The position numbers were made by a program, and so were the translations under genes. The notes beneath the pieces are model-generated. The model was given only the letters and a program-made list of their open reading frames with translations. It made no database searches and was not told where the DNA came from. From Calliopum simillimum (lineage: Eukaryota; Arthropoda; Insecta; Diptera; Lauxaniidae): DNA of 64,000 bases. Positions 24,945 to 36,051 of this stretch are shown piece by piece. The first letter of the stretch is position 1, and every line of letters begins with the position of its first letter. The stretch is taken from the NCBI GenBank assembly GCA_951812925.1, contig OX638368.1, positions 149,220,492-149,284,491 of the forward strand. The letters are read 5' to 3'.

Positions 24945-25412
24945 TTTTTTTTTATATAGAAAATTGATTTTTTAATTGAACTTTTAGTCATATATTTGCA
25001 AAGATCGACTTACATATAAATCTATCAATGCATTTTTCTAACACATAATTATGACAAATCAAGGAACGGATTAAAAACACGGCTATAGTGACATATGTTT
25101 CGTCTTTCGCCACAAAGACTCATCAGACTATTTTTGTTTTAATTATAATTATATTTATTTTACTAAATTAATTATAATTGAAAAATTGCAAATTTGAAAA
25201 CTTTTTGTGTTTTTGGCCTGGGCGGGAGTTGAACCAAGGAACTCGCGGTTGGTAGCAGAAGTCGTTACCACTGCACCAGCCTTGCCCGGCTGCGAAGTCG
25301 ACTTTTGCCAGTTTTGTTTGTGTGTTAATACGTATTGATATATCATAATTGTTGTTTTGTGTTATTTATTGATATTTGGTATAGTTGTTCCTTTGGAACA
25401 AATTCAATACCA
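24945..25412 (-). mobile_element. tRNA-headed SINE-like element with hammerhead, inverted copy
   Basis: On the minus strand the order is: A-box-like TGGTGCAGTGG (25268-25278), B-box GGTTCAACTCC (25225-25235), a body ending in AT-rich sequence, a hammerhead motif (25085-25131), then a tail. It is the mirror of 25514-25981: coordinates of matching bases sum to 50926, with very few substitutions. Together the arms form a hairpin of about 468 bp with a 101-nt loop. Confidence 0.8.
25085..25131 (-). ncRNA. Type I hammerhead ribozyme motif (minus-strand copy)
   Basis: The sequence is identical to that at 25795-25841. Read on the minus strand: stem I strand ATAGT, CTGATGA core, stem II GTCTTT with a six-base loop and AAAGAC, then GAA, stem III ACA-TA-TGT, C17, and the other stem I strand ACTAT. 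Every conserved core position of a hammerhead is present. Predicted cleavage follows the C complementary to 25090. Confidence 0.85.
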
Positions 25413-25513
25413 ATTCAATTTTCTATATATAAAAATGACATTAAGTAACACACTTAAAAACTCTTAAAGTTATTTGGGAGAACAAGCCCTGATAAGGTGG
25501 AAACACCTGCAAT

Positions 25514-25981
25514 CGGTATTGAATTTGTTCCAAAGGAACAACTATACCAAATATCAATATATAACACAAAACAACAATTATGATATATCAATACGTATTA
25601 ACACACTAACAAAACTGGCAAAAGTCGGCTTCGCAGCCGGGCAAGGCTGGTGCAGTGGTAACGACTTCTGCTACCAACCGCGAGTTCCTTGGTTCAACTC
25701 CCGCCCAGGCCAAAAACACAAAAAGTTTTCAAATTTGCAATTTTTCAATTATAATTAATTTAGTAAAATAAATATAATTATAATTAAAACAAAAATAGTC
25801 TGATGAGTCTTTGTGGCGAAAGACGAAACATATGTCACTATAGCCGTGTTTTTAATCCGTTCCTTGATTTTTCATAATTATGTGTTAGAAAAATGCATTG
25901 ATAGATTTATATGTAAGTCGATCTTTGCAAATATATGACTAAAAGTTCAATTAAAAAATCAATTTTCTATATATAAAAATG
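25514..25981 (+). mobile_element. tRNA-headed SINE-like element with hammerhead, direct copy
   Basis: A-box-like TGGTGCAGTGG at 25648-25658 and B-box GGTTCAACTCC at 25691-25701 are spaced as in tRNA genes (43 bp between start points). The AT-rich body at about 25712-25790 is followed by the hammerhead at 25795-25841 and a tail with TTCAATTAAAAAATCAATTT. Head, body, ribozyme stem II and tail are shared with 43195-43435, so this is a real dispersed family. No protein frame. The element should be transcribed by RNA polymerase III if its boxes work. Confidence 0.8.
25795..25841 (+). ncRNA. Type I hammerhead ribozyme motif
   Basis: Stem I is ATAGT (25795-25799) with ACTAT (25837-25841). The core CTGATGA is at 25800-25806. 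Stem II is GTCTTT (25807-25812) with AAAGAC (25819-25824), loop GTGGCG. GAA is at 25825-25827. Stem III is ACA (25828-25830) with TGT (25833-25835), loop TA. C25836 is the cleavage-site base, so cleavage is predicted between 25836 and 25837. An outer helix, ATTAAAAC (25783-25790) with GTTTTTAAT (25848-25856), could extend stem I beyond an internal loop, as in natural type I hammerheads. The very short, self-complementary stem III (ACATATGT) suggests better activity as a dimer. Confidence 0.88.
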
Positions 25982-26392
25982 TCATTAAGTAACACACTTA
26001 AACATTTTTTTTTATAAACAAGTACAAAAGGGCTGAGTTTAATAAGCACAAATAAGTTTAATAAATTTTTGATGAACAATCCCAAATTGAATTGAATTGA
26101 GCTCAAATGAGCATATTCACTTTTTTGATAAACAATCACATTATTACTTGATATCAAGAAAATTATGGACAAGCGGAAAATCACACCCAACATTGATTGG
26201 TTTGGGATTGTTTTCAGCTCAAAATTCTCTCCGTGTTAAAAAGTGTCATGTATTCGGGTATGAGACATCATGTATCCTGGTATGAGACACTTTATTTTTT
26301 TCAAACCTAAATCGTGTGCAACTGTCAAATATCGACATGTATGTAATGATGCACACATGTGTTTACGTACAGTTATGGTGTTCTTCCCAAGA
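25982..26392. other. Interior of composite element D
   Basis: Starts with a repeat of CTATATATAAAAATG-CATTAAG (also at 25422). Contains two GGTATGAGAC motifs near 26257 and 26280, matching the ends of element D. No gene. Confidence 0.5.
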
Positions 26393-27045
26393 GGAAAAAT
26401 TTCTAGCGCTCTGATCCAAGCACTTCAAAAGTGCTTGTCCCCATAGAAATTTAGAAGCACTATCACAATGATTTTTTATAAGGCTGCAGTAAGAACAACG
26501 TGAGTTCGAACCCAGCCCGGGTGATTTTTTTTTCCTTTTTTTTTATTTGCTTTTGCTTTATTTTTTTTTTATTAAAATATTTTTTATTCAACCTTTTTTT
26601 ATTTCACTTTTCTATTTTCCTTTCTCTTTTTTATTTACTTTTGCTTACTTGAATTGAAACTGATTGCACAATGATTCTATGTAATGCTGCAGGAGCATTT
26701 GTATATCAAATTCTGTTTGGAAAACATTTGCTTAATATACAAATTTAATACCTCTTCATATCATCGGGCATTGGTGTAGCGGTCTAAAGGGTTGGTAAAT
26801 GTAAGAAAAAATATCTAGCACGCGGACGGTCATGGTTTCAAATACTGGCGCGGCCAGTTTTTTTTTTTTTCTTTTGTTTTTAATTTTATTGAAAAAACGC
26901 TTACCGCAGCATTACAAATAAGCGCTTTAAAAACCCTTTTTTGGTAAGGATGCGGTAAGCTTTTGCTCCCTTACATCCTATGACATGCAATGTTAAAAAG
27001 AAAGTATTGTTCTTACGGAGCGGAAGCGCTTATTGGTAAAAAGCT
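26393..27045 (+). repeat. Composite tRNA-like repeat, copy 2
   Basis: Same order as at 13735-15060: hairpin AAGCACTTCAAAAGTGCTT, block with GAGTTCGAACCC and T-run, tRNA-like block at about 26765-26857 with GGTTTCAAATACTGG and T-run, then a GCTTACCGCAGC stem. It lacks the tandem duplication and the CT microsatellite of copy 1. Confidence 0.55.
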
Positions 27046-27186
27046 GCTAGAAAGCTGGCAAAGTATCTCATGCAAAACATAGGTTTGATTGCTTTACTGT
27101 AATTATGATAAAAAACAGCTGGCGATTTCGTAACAACTCATATAAATAATTTGTCTGGAAATTATGGGGGTTATCGTGAATCAAGA

Positions 27187-27246
27187 TTCCCGGAGAATTT
27201 TCTCAAACTGCAAACTGCACAGCAGTTTGAGAAAACTCCCCGGGAA
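27187..27246. repeat. Short palindrome, 60 bp
   Basis: TTCCCGGAGAATTTTCTCAA is followed, after a loop, by an inverted counterpart TTGAGAAAACTCCCCGGGAA. The central CAAACTGC...GCAGTTTG also pairs. Function unknown. Confidence 0.7.
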
Positions 27247-27663
27247 AAAAGCTCGAAGAAATGGTATAGGTTTCATTTGCGAAAGCCAGAAATGACTAGC
27301 TTACTTTTTTCACCTGTCAAATTTATTTAGTTGTATGTAGCTGCCCTAGAAAATACTAGTCCAATGCTGCCAGTTTCGTTTCCACATAGCCGAAACCAAT
27401 GACGTAAAGCGCGGACTCGCAACGGTGAAATGCATTGTTTTTATGTTGCGAATTGTGGAATGAGAAAGGCGCAAAAAGATCCGTGTTGCCAGATCGCGGT
27501 TAGGCATATATTTTGCGAATAGGGATTAAAACTTCAAGAAATGTATTTGATTATTTACCTATGTTGCTGTCGTGAAATGTGTTACAATACTACCAAATAC
27601 CTGTTCAGTTTTTCACCTATCAGTTGTTTAATTTATTTATCATAAAAAAAGCAAAACTATTTA

Positions 27664-30600
27664 TTCAAAGGTCGTATCAAGTTACTTTCTATGTTTGACG
27701 ACAATTCTGATATAACACTAGACAAATTAGTAACCGAAACACAACGAATGTTAACACTTGAAAGTGACACACATCTAGTTGAATCTCCTTCATTGGCAGC
27801 AAACGCAGTTCAACAACAAAAATTTAAAACACATAATCATCAATCTTATCATGCAACACCAAGGCGACCATGTTGGCAGTGCGGTGCCATGCATTTTGTC
27901 AAAGACTGTGATTTTAAACAACATAAATGTACAATCTGTGGCAGAATTGGACACAAAGATGGGTATTGCGCATGTTTTCGGGGACAATATGATGCGGACA
28001 ACAAAATCAATTCTTCAAAATATCAGCGTGAACACGATAACTTCAATCATCACACACAAGTCGTTTCCGCAACTTCACATAAAAATGTAAAAAGCGTACA
28101 CACATCCTATCGAAAATTTATCACAATCAAAGTTTTCGATAAATCACTTAATCTTCAATTTGATACAGCATCTGATATCACAATAATTTCACAATTGAAT
28201 TGGAACATGATTGGTCGACCTACACTTTCACCTTGTTCTCATTATGCTTCGGACGCTTCTAATAATGAAATTCAACTTATTGGTGAATTTGAAGGGCTGG
28301 TCCATCATCAAAACAAAGCTTGTGAATGTACAATTTTTGTCACAAGCCTTCCGAATTTGAACATTTTTGGCCTTGATCTCATACACAAATTTGATTATTG
28401 GAATCAATCACTTTACTCTATTTGTAATGCAATCTCAGCAAATATGAACAAAGAAATGCTTTTTAACGTCATAAAAGGTAATTTTCCTGAAGTACTTCAA
28501 GAGAAGATAGGTCACTGCACAAAATTTCGTATCAAGTTGGAAATCAAATCAAACGCAACATCAGTTTTCAAAACAAAACGACCTGTTCCATATGCGGTTC
28601 TCCAAACAGTTGAAGCCGAATTAAAAAAACTCGAAGAAGCAAATATTATTACACCCATTACACATTCAGAATGGGCTGCTCCTATAGTTGTGATACGGAA
28701 ACCAAATAATCAAATTCGTATCTGTGCAGACTATTCAACAGGACTAAATGAATGTATGGAACAACATCAGTATCCACTACCACATGTTAACGAGATTTTT
28801 GCAAAAATGTCTCAATGTAATATATTTAGTACGATTGATTTGTCAAATGCATATTTGCAGTTTGAGATAGATGATGAATCTAAACAAATTCTAACGATCA
28901 ATACTCACAAAGGACTTTTTTCTTTCAACCGATTACCATTTGGAGTTAAATCTGCACCGGGCGCTTTTCAAAAGGCCATGGATACCATACTTTCAGGACT
29001 TGATGGAGTTACTGCTTATTTAGACGATGTCATTATAGCAACTTCTACACTAGAAAATAACTATAAATTAGTAATGGAAGTTATGAAAAGATTCCGAGAA
29101 CATGGTCTGACGGTAAATTGGGCAAAATGTGATTTGTTTCAAACCACAATCAAATACCTTGGTCATATTATTGATAACGAGGGCATTCATCCAGATCCAT
29201 CAAAAATAAAAGCAATTCAACATATGCCAAGACCAACAAATATTTCTGAACTTCGATCCTTTTTGCGAGCCGTAAATTATTATGGGAAATTTATAGCTGA
29301 AATGAGGAAATTACGAAGTCCATTGGATGAATTGCTGAGATCTGGTGTTAAATGGAACTGGAGTAGCCAATGTGAAAAATCATTTGAAGACTTTAGTCAA
29401 ATTGAAAAGGAAGCATTAGCATTGGTATATGCTTGTACAAAGTTTCATCGTATGATTTATGGTCGTAAATTTACACTTTGGACGGATCATAAACCATTGC
29501 TAAAAATTTTTGGTTCAAAAAAAGGTATACCAACACATACTGCAAATAGATAACAGAGGTGGGCATTAACCATGATGAGCTATGATTTTGAAATTCAGTA
29601 CATTAACACAAAAGAATTTGGCAATGTTGATGTTTTATCGCGACTTATCGATATTCAAAGACATGGCGATGAAGACTTCGTAGTCGCACGTGTAGAAAGT
29701 GAAGTAAGGAATATTCTTCAGGAAAACATAGATTATTTACCTGTCACATTTAATATAATACGGAAAGAAACCCAATTAGACTCAACACTTTGTAAAGTAT
29801 GTCGTTATATTGAAACTGGTTGGCCGAATACATCAAAAGATATTCCACTCGATGTGCAACCGTTTTTCAAAAGACAAGAAACACTCAGTATTGTCAATAA
29901 TTGCATTATGATGTTAGATCGGATTCTAGTTCCATTCAGACTTCAGAGAAAAATCCTAAAACAACTACACAGAGGACATCAAGGTATTGAAAGGATGAAA
30001 TCCATTGCCAGATCATATGTATATTGGCCTCAAATTGATGAAGACATCAAGAATTTTGCCAGACAGTGTGAAAATTGTGCTGTTGTTGCAAAATCACCAA
30101 TCAAAACTACACTAAGCTCTTGGCCAGTTCCAAAGGAACCTTTAGAGAGGATTCATATTGATATCGCCGGACCTATTCGTGGCTATTACTACTTTATAAT
30201 GGTTGATGCTTTTTCAAAATGGCCTGAAGTAGCTCAAATAACTTCAATTTCGTCACACACAATAATTAATCATTTACATAAATTTGTATGCAGATATGGT
30301 CAACCAAAAACAATTGTTTCTGATAATGGAACACAATTTATCAGTTCAACTTTTAAACGATTTTGTGAAGAGAGAGGAATTATTCATATATTTAGTCCTC
30401 CATATCATCCTCAGTCAAATGGACAGGCAGAACGCTTTGTCGATACCATTAAAAGAGCCTTGACAAAAGCTTATGGAGAAAGTTCTAAAGACGACAAGAC
30501 GAATCTTCTCATTTTTCTAGCACAATACCGCTCCACCCCAAATACGAACACATTAGATGGCAAATCACCATCTGAGTATTTTATAGGTAGAAAATTGACA

Positions 30601-30708
30601 ACTCCATTAGATCTTATCAAGTTCAAAGATTTACCTGTTACAGAAAGGAACATTCCAATGGAAAGAGCTTTTAATAAAAAAAATGGAGCTTTGCCGCATG
30701 AATGATAA
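27664..30708 (+). pseudogene. Decayed Gypsy (Mag-lineage) retrotransposon, gag-pol remnant
   Basis: It opens in the C-terminal part of gag. Two zinc knuckles follow (C61-X2-C64-X3-H68-X4-C73 and C80-X2-C83-X4-H88-X4-C93, counted from Met at 27691). Next come an aspartic protease motif (FDTAS near residue 155), a reverse transcriptase with YLDD at residues 443-446, a partial RNase H, and an integrase with the HHCC finger and DDE residues (HIDIAGP, SDNGTQF, QAE). Breaks: gag N-terminus missing; deletion of the first part of RNase H, with its first catalytic Asp, near 29395; in-frame TAA at 29551-29553; frame loss near 30701; 3' end cut by fold-back 30715-31683. No LTRs were found. Lineage is judged from the RNase H/integrase wording (TDHKPLLKIFG, HTANR) and the paired knuckles. 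Confidence 0.92.
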
Positions 30709-30714
30709 AGTTTA

Positions 30715-31683
30715 CGGCTCTTGAACAGTCGATAGGTTTTTTGAATATGTGGAGAAAATCTGTGAATGGGGTTTCATTTGTATTAGTTTAGTGGTCTGAA
30801 AAATGCAAGCCCCGAAATCGTAGCTGATCATCCCCGCGAAATATCGCAAAAGTAAATATCCCATATAAAATAAAAAAAATTCAGAAAAAAAACGCAACAA
30901 ACAAATATAAAAATAGTTATTTTTAATGTATTTTGCAATGCTAAGTCCGAATCCGGCCTTAGAATTGCTGTATCTTATACGGTTTTTGAGATATCTAAGC
31001 CTAAACAAGGAAAAAAAGCCAACGCTATGTTTTATTGTTGCGTTTTGGAGCTATATAACAGGACGTATATCCGTAAATTCTGATGCAAAAATGGAAAGCT
31101 TTAATCAATCTTCTAAACCAAATTCAAATAATGTCGATATCTTTATTTTTCTCGGAGATATCCTAACCTAAAAAGTTAAAAAAGTGCTAAAAACGTGTTT
31201 TGTCATTATTTCAGTCTACGATATTTCAGAGAAAAATAAAGCTATTGACATAATTTAAATGCGGTTTTAAAGAAAAAGATTGCAGCTTTCAGATAATGTA
31301 TCGAATTTTGTGTATGAATGTTCTATATTCTAGTTATATAGCTTCAAAATATAGCAAAAACGGTCTTTTTTCCTTGTTTAGGCTAAGATATCTCAAAAAT
31401 CGTATGAGATATAGCAATTTTAAGGCCGGATTCAGATTCAGCATTGCAAAATACATTAAATATAACTATTTTTATACTTGTTTGTTGCATTTTTTTTCGG
31501 ATTTTTTTTTTTTTTAAATGGGATATGTTTTTTTGCGATATTTCGCGGGGATGATCAGCTACGATTTCGGGGCTTGCATTTTCCAGACCACTAAACTAAT
31601 AAAAATGAAATCCCATTCACAGATTTTCTCCACATAGCCAAAAAAGTTTTTTGAAAAAACCTATCGACTGTTCAAGAGCACCG
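30715..31683. mobile_element. Fold-back element, 969 bp, truncating the Gypsy remnant
   Basis: The ends CGGCTCTTGAACAGTCGATA and, reversed, CGGTGCTCTTGAACAGTC are inverted, with arms of about 470 bp meeting near 31195. TA precedes it and TG follows, consistent with a mutated TA duplication. Inner sequences (GATATCCTAACCTAAAAAG) are shared with the family at 48340, 59920 and 61120. Confidence 0.75.
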
Positions 31684-31904
31684 TGTCAGGCACAAAACAA
31701 AAAAAAAAAAAAATTAAATGAACTTTTTATTTCTTATATGCAGACTTATGTACTTTTTGACGCTGAATCCGTCTTCATCAGCAGAACTGTCATTATACCT
31801 GTAGGATTTTGAAATATCCTTGTTTGAAGTTGAAGAATACGCTGTGTTCAGTCTTACAGCATAGCTACAAGAACAGCTGAAATTCTTTTTTATCAATGGC
31901 ATGC

Positions 31905-33166
31905 ACGGTGGTTTTTAAAAAATTTTAACTTTTTGAAATACCACCCGCGATTTTTTTCAGGGATAATGTTGGGGGACCCTTCTAGTATCTAAATCCGCAA
32001 TCCGCGAAATCGGACGTCCAGCCGTTTTTTTTTTCGACCTTTTAGTTTTTTTAACGATTTTTGAGTATGTCTCGGTGTGTATATACATATAATGTACACA
32101 TATATATGTATATACGTACATATATATACATGTATATGTATATATGTGTAATATATATATATGGATATACATATACATACGTACATACATACATATAAAA
32201 GGTATCATTTCCGCACCATTTATTTTTTAAAAAATCGGTTTTTTCGTATTTAAGAAAAACACAAACAAAAACCGGAAACGAAAGTAATCACTTCAAATGT
32301 GATTTTTGATGCTTAATCCGATTCCGGTATTATAATTGCTCTATTACGTCTGGACTTTGAGATATCCTTACATATATGTTTAAAGGACACCATTTTTTTT
32401 CCTATTTTTGAAGTTATATAACAAGATAAGGTAATATTATGCCGTAAAATCTGGTATGACAGTTAATAGCCTTAGTTTTTTCCTTGAAAACTCAATCAAA
32501 CCGATAACGATATCTTTTTTTTTGTCGGAGATATCTTTGCCTAAAAAGTTAAAAAAGTGCAAAAACACGATTTTTGGCTATATTGGATGTTATATGCAGG
32601 ACACACAAAATTTTTTTGGGAATTTCTATTACCAGAAACATTTGCTACTTTCTTTTGGCTATAAATTGAGCTATCAAATGTTTATCTGCAATATTTCTTT
32701 GCAAAGTTATGTTAACTTTAAAATCACACCATGAAACTTAAAGCGAAAAATCTCGGTTTTCGGCTATATTTGAGGTTGTATACAGTACGGACGAAATTCG
32801 TCTGCTCTTTTTTACTAACCGAAGCATTTAAAACCATTCTTTATCTTCAAAATGAGCTACTAAATGGTCTGTTGTAATTGTTTTGTAAAAAGTTATGACT
32901 ATTTTAAGACGACATGTTGCAGCAATATAAGGAATACTCGTACACTGTGAGTTTGCACTCCATAATGTAATTTTTAAATGGTCATAACTTTGTGGAAAAC
33001 AATCATAAGAGACCACTTAATAGCTCATTTCGAAGATAAAGAATAGTTTTAAATGCTTCGGTTAGTAAATGCGGATTTAGATACTAGAAGGGTCCCCCAA
33101 CATTATCCCTGAAAAAAATCGCGGGTGGTATTTCAAAAAGTTAAAATTTTTTAAAAACCACCGTGA
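31905..33166. mobile_element. Fold-back element with nested inner palindrome
   Basis: The ends GCACGGTGGTTTTTAAAAAA and, at the right, TTTTTTAAAAACCACCGTG are inverted over about 90 bp (31905-31990 against 33075-33166). A second, inner palindrome has arms 32815-32905 and 32965-33070. A run of ATATAC-type microsatellite lies at about 32080-32195. No gene. Confidence 0.7.
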
Positions 33167-34075
33167 ATGAAATAGCCACTCTCTTCCTTATTAAAATATC
33201 CTTTAGAATTTTTCCAATGAGACTTTTTTCCGAGTTTTGATCGTTTGAAGATATTTCAGCCTCCATACAAAAGACGAAATATTTTGGGTGTGTGGCACAT
33301 ACCATTTATTTATTTTAGAGCATTCTATTTCACCGAAAAAAATTTTGAGTTTTTGATATTTTTCGATAATATTTGTTACTTTCCGAGTTTTTTCTTACTA
33401 TTGTTCTCATCGGCAAATTTATCATTTTGAAAGCATGAAAATTGGAGGCGAAAAGATACGAATTTCTTCACAAAATATGAATAAAAAATTATCAGATCAG
33501 ATTTTCGACCGAGCAGGGATCGGTCTCCAGGTACTTATTTTTTAAAGAAAAAAATACAATAACTAAAGCTTTTGGTTTCGTTGCAAAATCACAAAAAAAA
33601 TCTAACATTTTTTTAATTGTTACGCTGAAAAAAAATTAAAAATTATCGAAACACCCTAAAATTTTCGAGCTGCGAAATTATTCTTTCCACTGCAAAATCA
33701 CAGCAAAATAGCTGCAAATTCCAAGCCTACTCCCGACTTGATCCGATGAAGTTGCCCCGCTAACTTGACGTCGAGCTTCATTTTTAATTCTTAATTTTTT
33801 AAAGAAAAACGACAGCTGCAACATTTTTGTTTTCACGGAAAAATCGCAAAAAAAAGTTGCAAATTCCAAGCTAAAAATTTTTTCATTTTTACACTGAAAA
33901 AAATTAAAAATTATCGAAACACCATAAAATTTTCGAGCTGCAAAATTATTCTTTCAACAGCAAAATCACAGCAAAATAGCTGCAAATTCCAAGCCTACTC
34001 TCGACTCGATCCGATATAGTTGCCCCGCTAACTTGACACACATCTCATACCCGGATACTTTCCCTTACTGAAAAA
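33167..34075. repeat. Direct duplication of a 146-bp block near the right end of element D
   Basis: The block at about 33626-33771 recurs at about 33891-34036 (265-bp spacing), sharing GAAACACC(C/A)TAAAATTTTCGA and AGCCTACTC. The second copy runs into the right terminus of element D. No gene was seen in the remainder. Confidence 0.7.
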
Positions 34076-34401
34076 TTGCGGAAGAAACTACATATTATTG
34101 TTTTTCTGGAAAACCGCTGGCAGGCCCACTCCAATTTTTGGAGGACTAGTAAGTTACACCCGTAGCTGTTTTTGCAAGAAAAATAAAAAATATCAAAAAT
34201 GACGTATTTTGGGAAACTCAATTTAAATTTATTTTTTAAGTGTAAGCAATATTAAAAAAATTAAGAAAGCTTTTTGCTAGTTTTTATTATAAAGCCTGTT
34301 TCAAGACAAATCATTTGACACCATAAAATTGGGTAAATGCAACTAAAGTTATATATATGTAGCTCTCAAAAAAACTAACCTAAAAATTTCAAAGTCCCAT
34401 A

Positions 34402-35674
34402 TGAGGAATTCTCAAAAATTGTGGAATTCTACAGTTTTTGAGGCACATTCACCAAACTTGGTGGAGAGTTCACTTTTTATATAAGAATCAAAAATTGGAA
34501 GGGTGCACGTTAAAAAAAAAAAGTAAAAAAAGTTACGCATATATATATGAAGCAAAACACGTCAAGTGTACCAACTGAAAATTTTTTTGTCTCCGATTTC
34601 GCTCAAATTTGGCAATATAGTAGTCCTGATATACAAAAACAATATTCCGGGAGGATTTGGTCCTAGTACCATTTATTGTTGAAATACAGGGTGTTGAAGT
34701 TGGCGTTTTTAGTGATTTTCATGAAAAGGTGTTTTTTCAAAAATTTGGAGCTTGCGCCAAAGTTTGTAAAGTGACTTGTCCTATTCATTTTTAAATGTTC
34801 TTTTTATAAAAAAATATTACATGGTGAAAAAAATTTTTTTTCACCGAAATATTTTAAACTTAAAAATACTTTTGAATTTTTTTTAAAAAAAACCCCCCTT
34901 AAATTTTTTTTAAAAGTACTTCAAATTAAAGCATAATTTAAAAGCTTTAAAATGATGTGTGACTTGAGATGGTATTCGGTCGTTGGATGAGAGTTTTTGG
35001 CTTTTAAACGCCCACAGCAGGCAAAACTCTTTGTTTACTCAAGAGGAAGGCATCTTACGAAAAAAGCGTTTAAAAGCCAAAAACTCTCATCCAACGACCG
35101 AATACCATCTTGAGTCACACATCATTTTAAAGCTTTTAAATTATGCTTTAATTTGAAGTACTTTTAAAAAAAATTTAAGGGGGGTTTTTTTTAAAAAAAA
35201 ATCAAAAGTATTTTTAAGTTTAAAATATTTCGGTGAAAAAAACTTTTTTCACCATGTAATATTTTTTTATAAAAAGAACATTTAAAAATGAATGGGACAA
35301 GTTACTTTACAAACTTTAGTGTAAGCTCTAAATTTTTGAAAAAACACCTTTTCATGAAAATTACTAAAAACGCCAACTTCAACACCCTGTATTTTAACAA
35401 TAAATGGTACTAGGAAGAAATCCTCCCGGAATATTGTTTTTGTATATCAGGACTATTTTATTGCCAAATTTGAGCGAAATCGGAGACAAAAAAAATTTCA
35501 GCTGGTACACTTGACGTGTTTTGCTTCATATATATATGCGTAACTTTTTTTACTTTTTTTTTTTGTCGTGCACCCTTCCAATTTTTGATTCTTATATAAA
35601 AAGTGACTTCTCCACCAAGTTTGGTGAATGTGCCTCAAAAACTGTAGAATTCCACAATTTTTGAGAATTCCTCA
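34402..35674. mobile_element. Fold-back element E, 1.27 kb, with TA duplication
   Basis: Arms 34402 to about 35013 and about 35064-35674 are inverted copies with ends TGAGGAATTCTCAAAAATTG. The spacer is about 50 bp. TA is at 34400-34401 and 35675-35676. The unoccupied site survives inverted at about 23763-23775, in the other fold-back arm. A half-copy of this family occurs at 1640-1740 plus 3634-4010. Confidence 0.85.
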
Positions 35675-36043
35675 TATCTCCGCCATTTATTTAAAATTTT
35701 GAAAAAATATTTGGTAGTAATTTTTTCCACTATGCTACTATTACTTACGCCCATTTTCAGTCAAATCGGATTCCATGAACAAATTTCTTGATCGTTTACA
35801 CGTGATTTGCATCACAATATAAATAACAATTACAATCAATTATTTTTTTCCACAAGCAGTTTTGAAATTTATCGCGCTGTTAAACAAATACTTCTCTCTC
35901 TGTGAACTGCTTCTTCTCCAAAAACCATTTTTTTACAATTGACTAAAAAAACCTAAGTTCTTACAGCTGTGAGCTACGAATTACAAATGCAGCAACTCAT
36001 TTTTTTTTTTTTTTGGCCGTATAAATACCGTATAAAATATATG
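35675..36043. other. Outer right arm of split fold-back, then unique DNA
   Basis: 35675 to about 35810 is the inverse of 23630-23765. From 35811 nothing recognisable precedes the hAT-like MITE. Confidence 0.6.
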
Positions 36044-36051
36044 CTTTATGG

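Larger units (their letters stand above)
24256..34075. mobile_element. Large TA-flanked composite element (family D), heavily nested
   Basis: The left end GGGTAGAGTCACCGGTTA and, reversed, the right end AGGGAAAGTATCCGGGTA share the motif CCGGGTATGAGA. TA is at 24254-24255 and 34076-34077. The flanks rejoin into one fold-back arm when the segment is removed. Further GGTATGAGAC motifs occur at about 26257 and 26280. The interior holds the ribozyme-bearing inverted pair, a composite tRNA-like repeat, a dead Gypsy element and two fold-backs, so its original cargo is obscured. Whether both ends belong to one element is likely but unproven. Confidence 0.55.

Noticed and set aside
25628..25710. A genuine tRNA gene at 25630-25710 or at 43200-43280
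   Set aside because: Boxes A and B are good, but acceptor and T stems do not pair properly and the segment is followed by a repeated body shared among copies.
32080..32200. Coding frames with Tyr/Ile repeats
   Set aside because: Produced by an ATATAC-type microsatellite.
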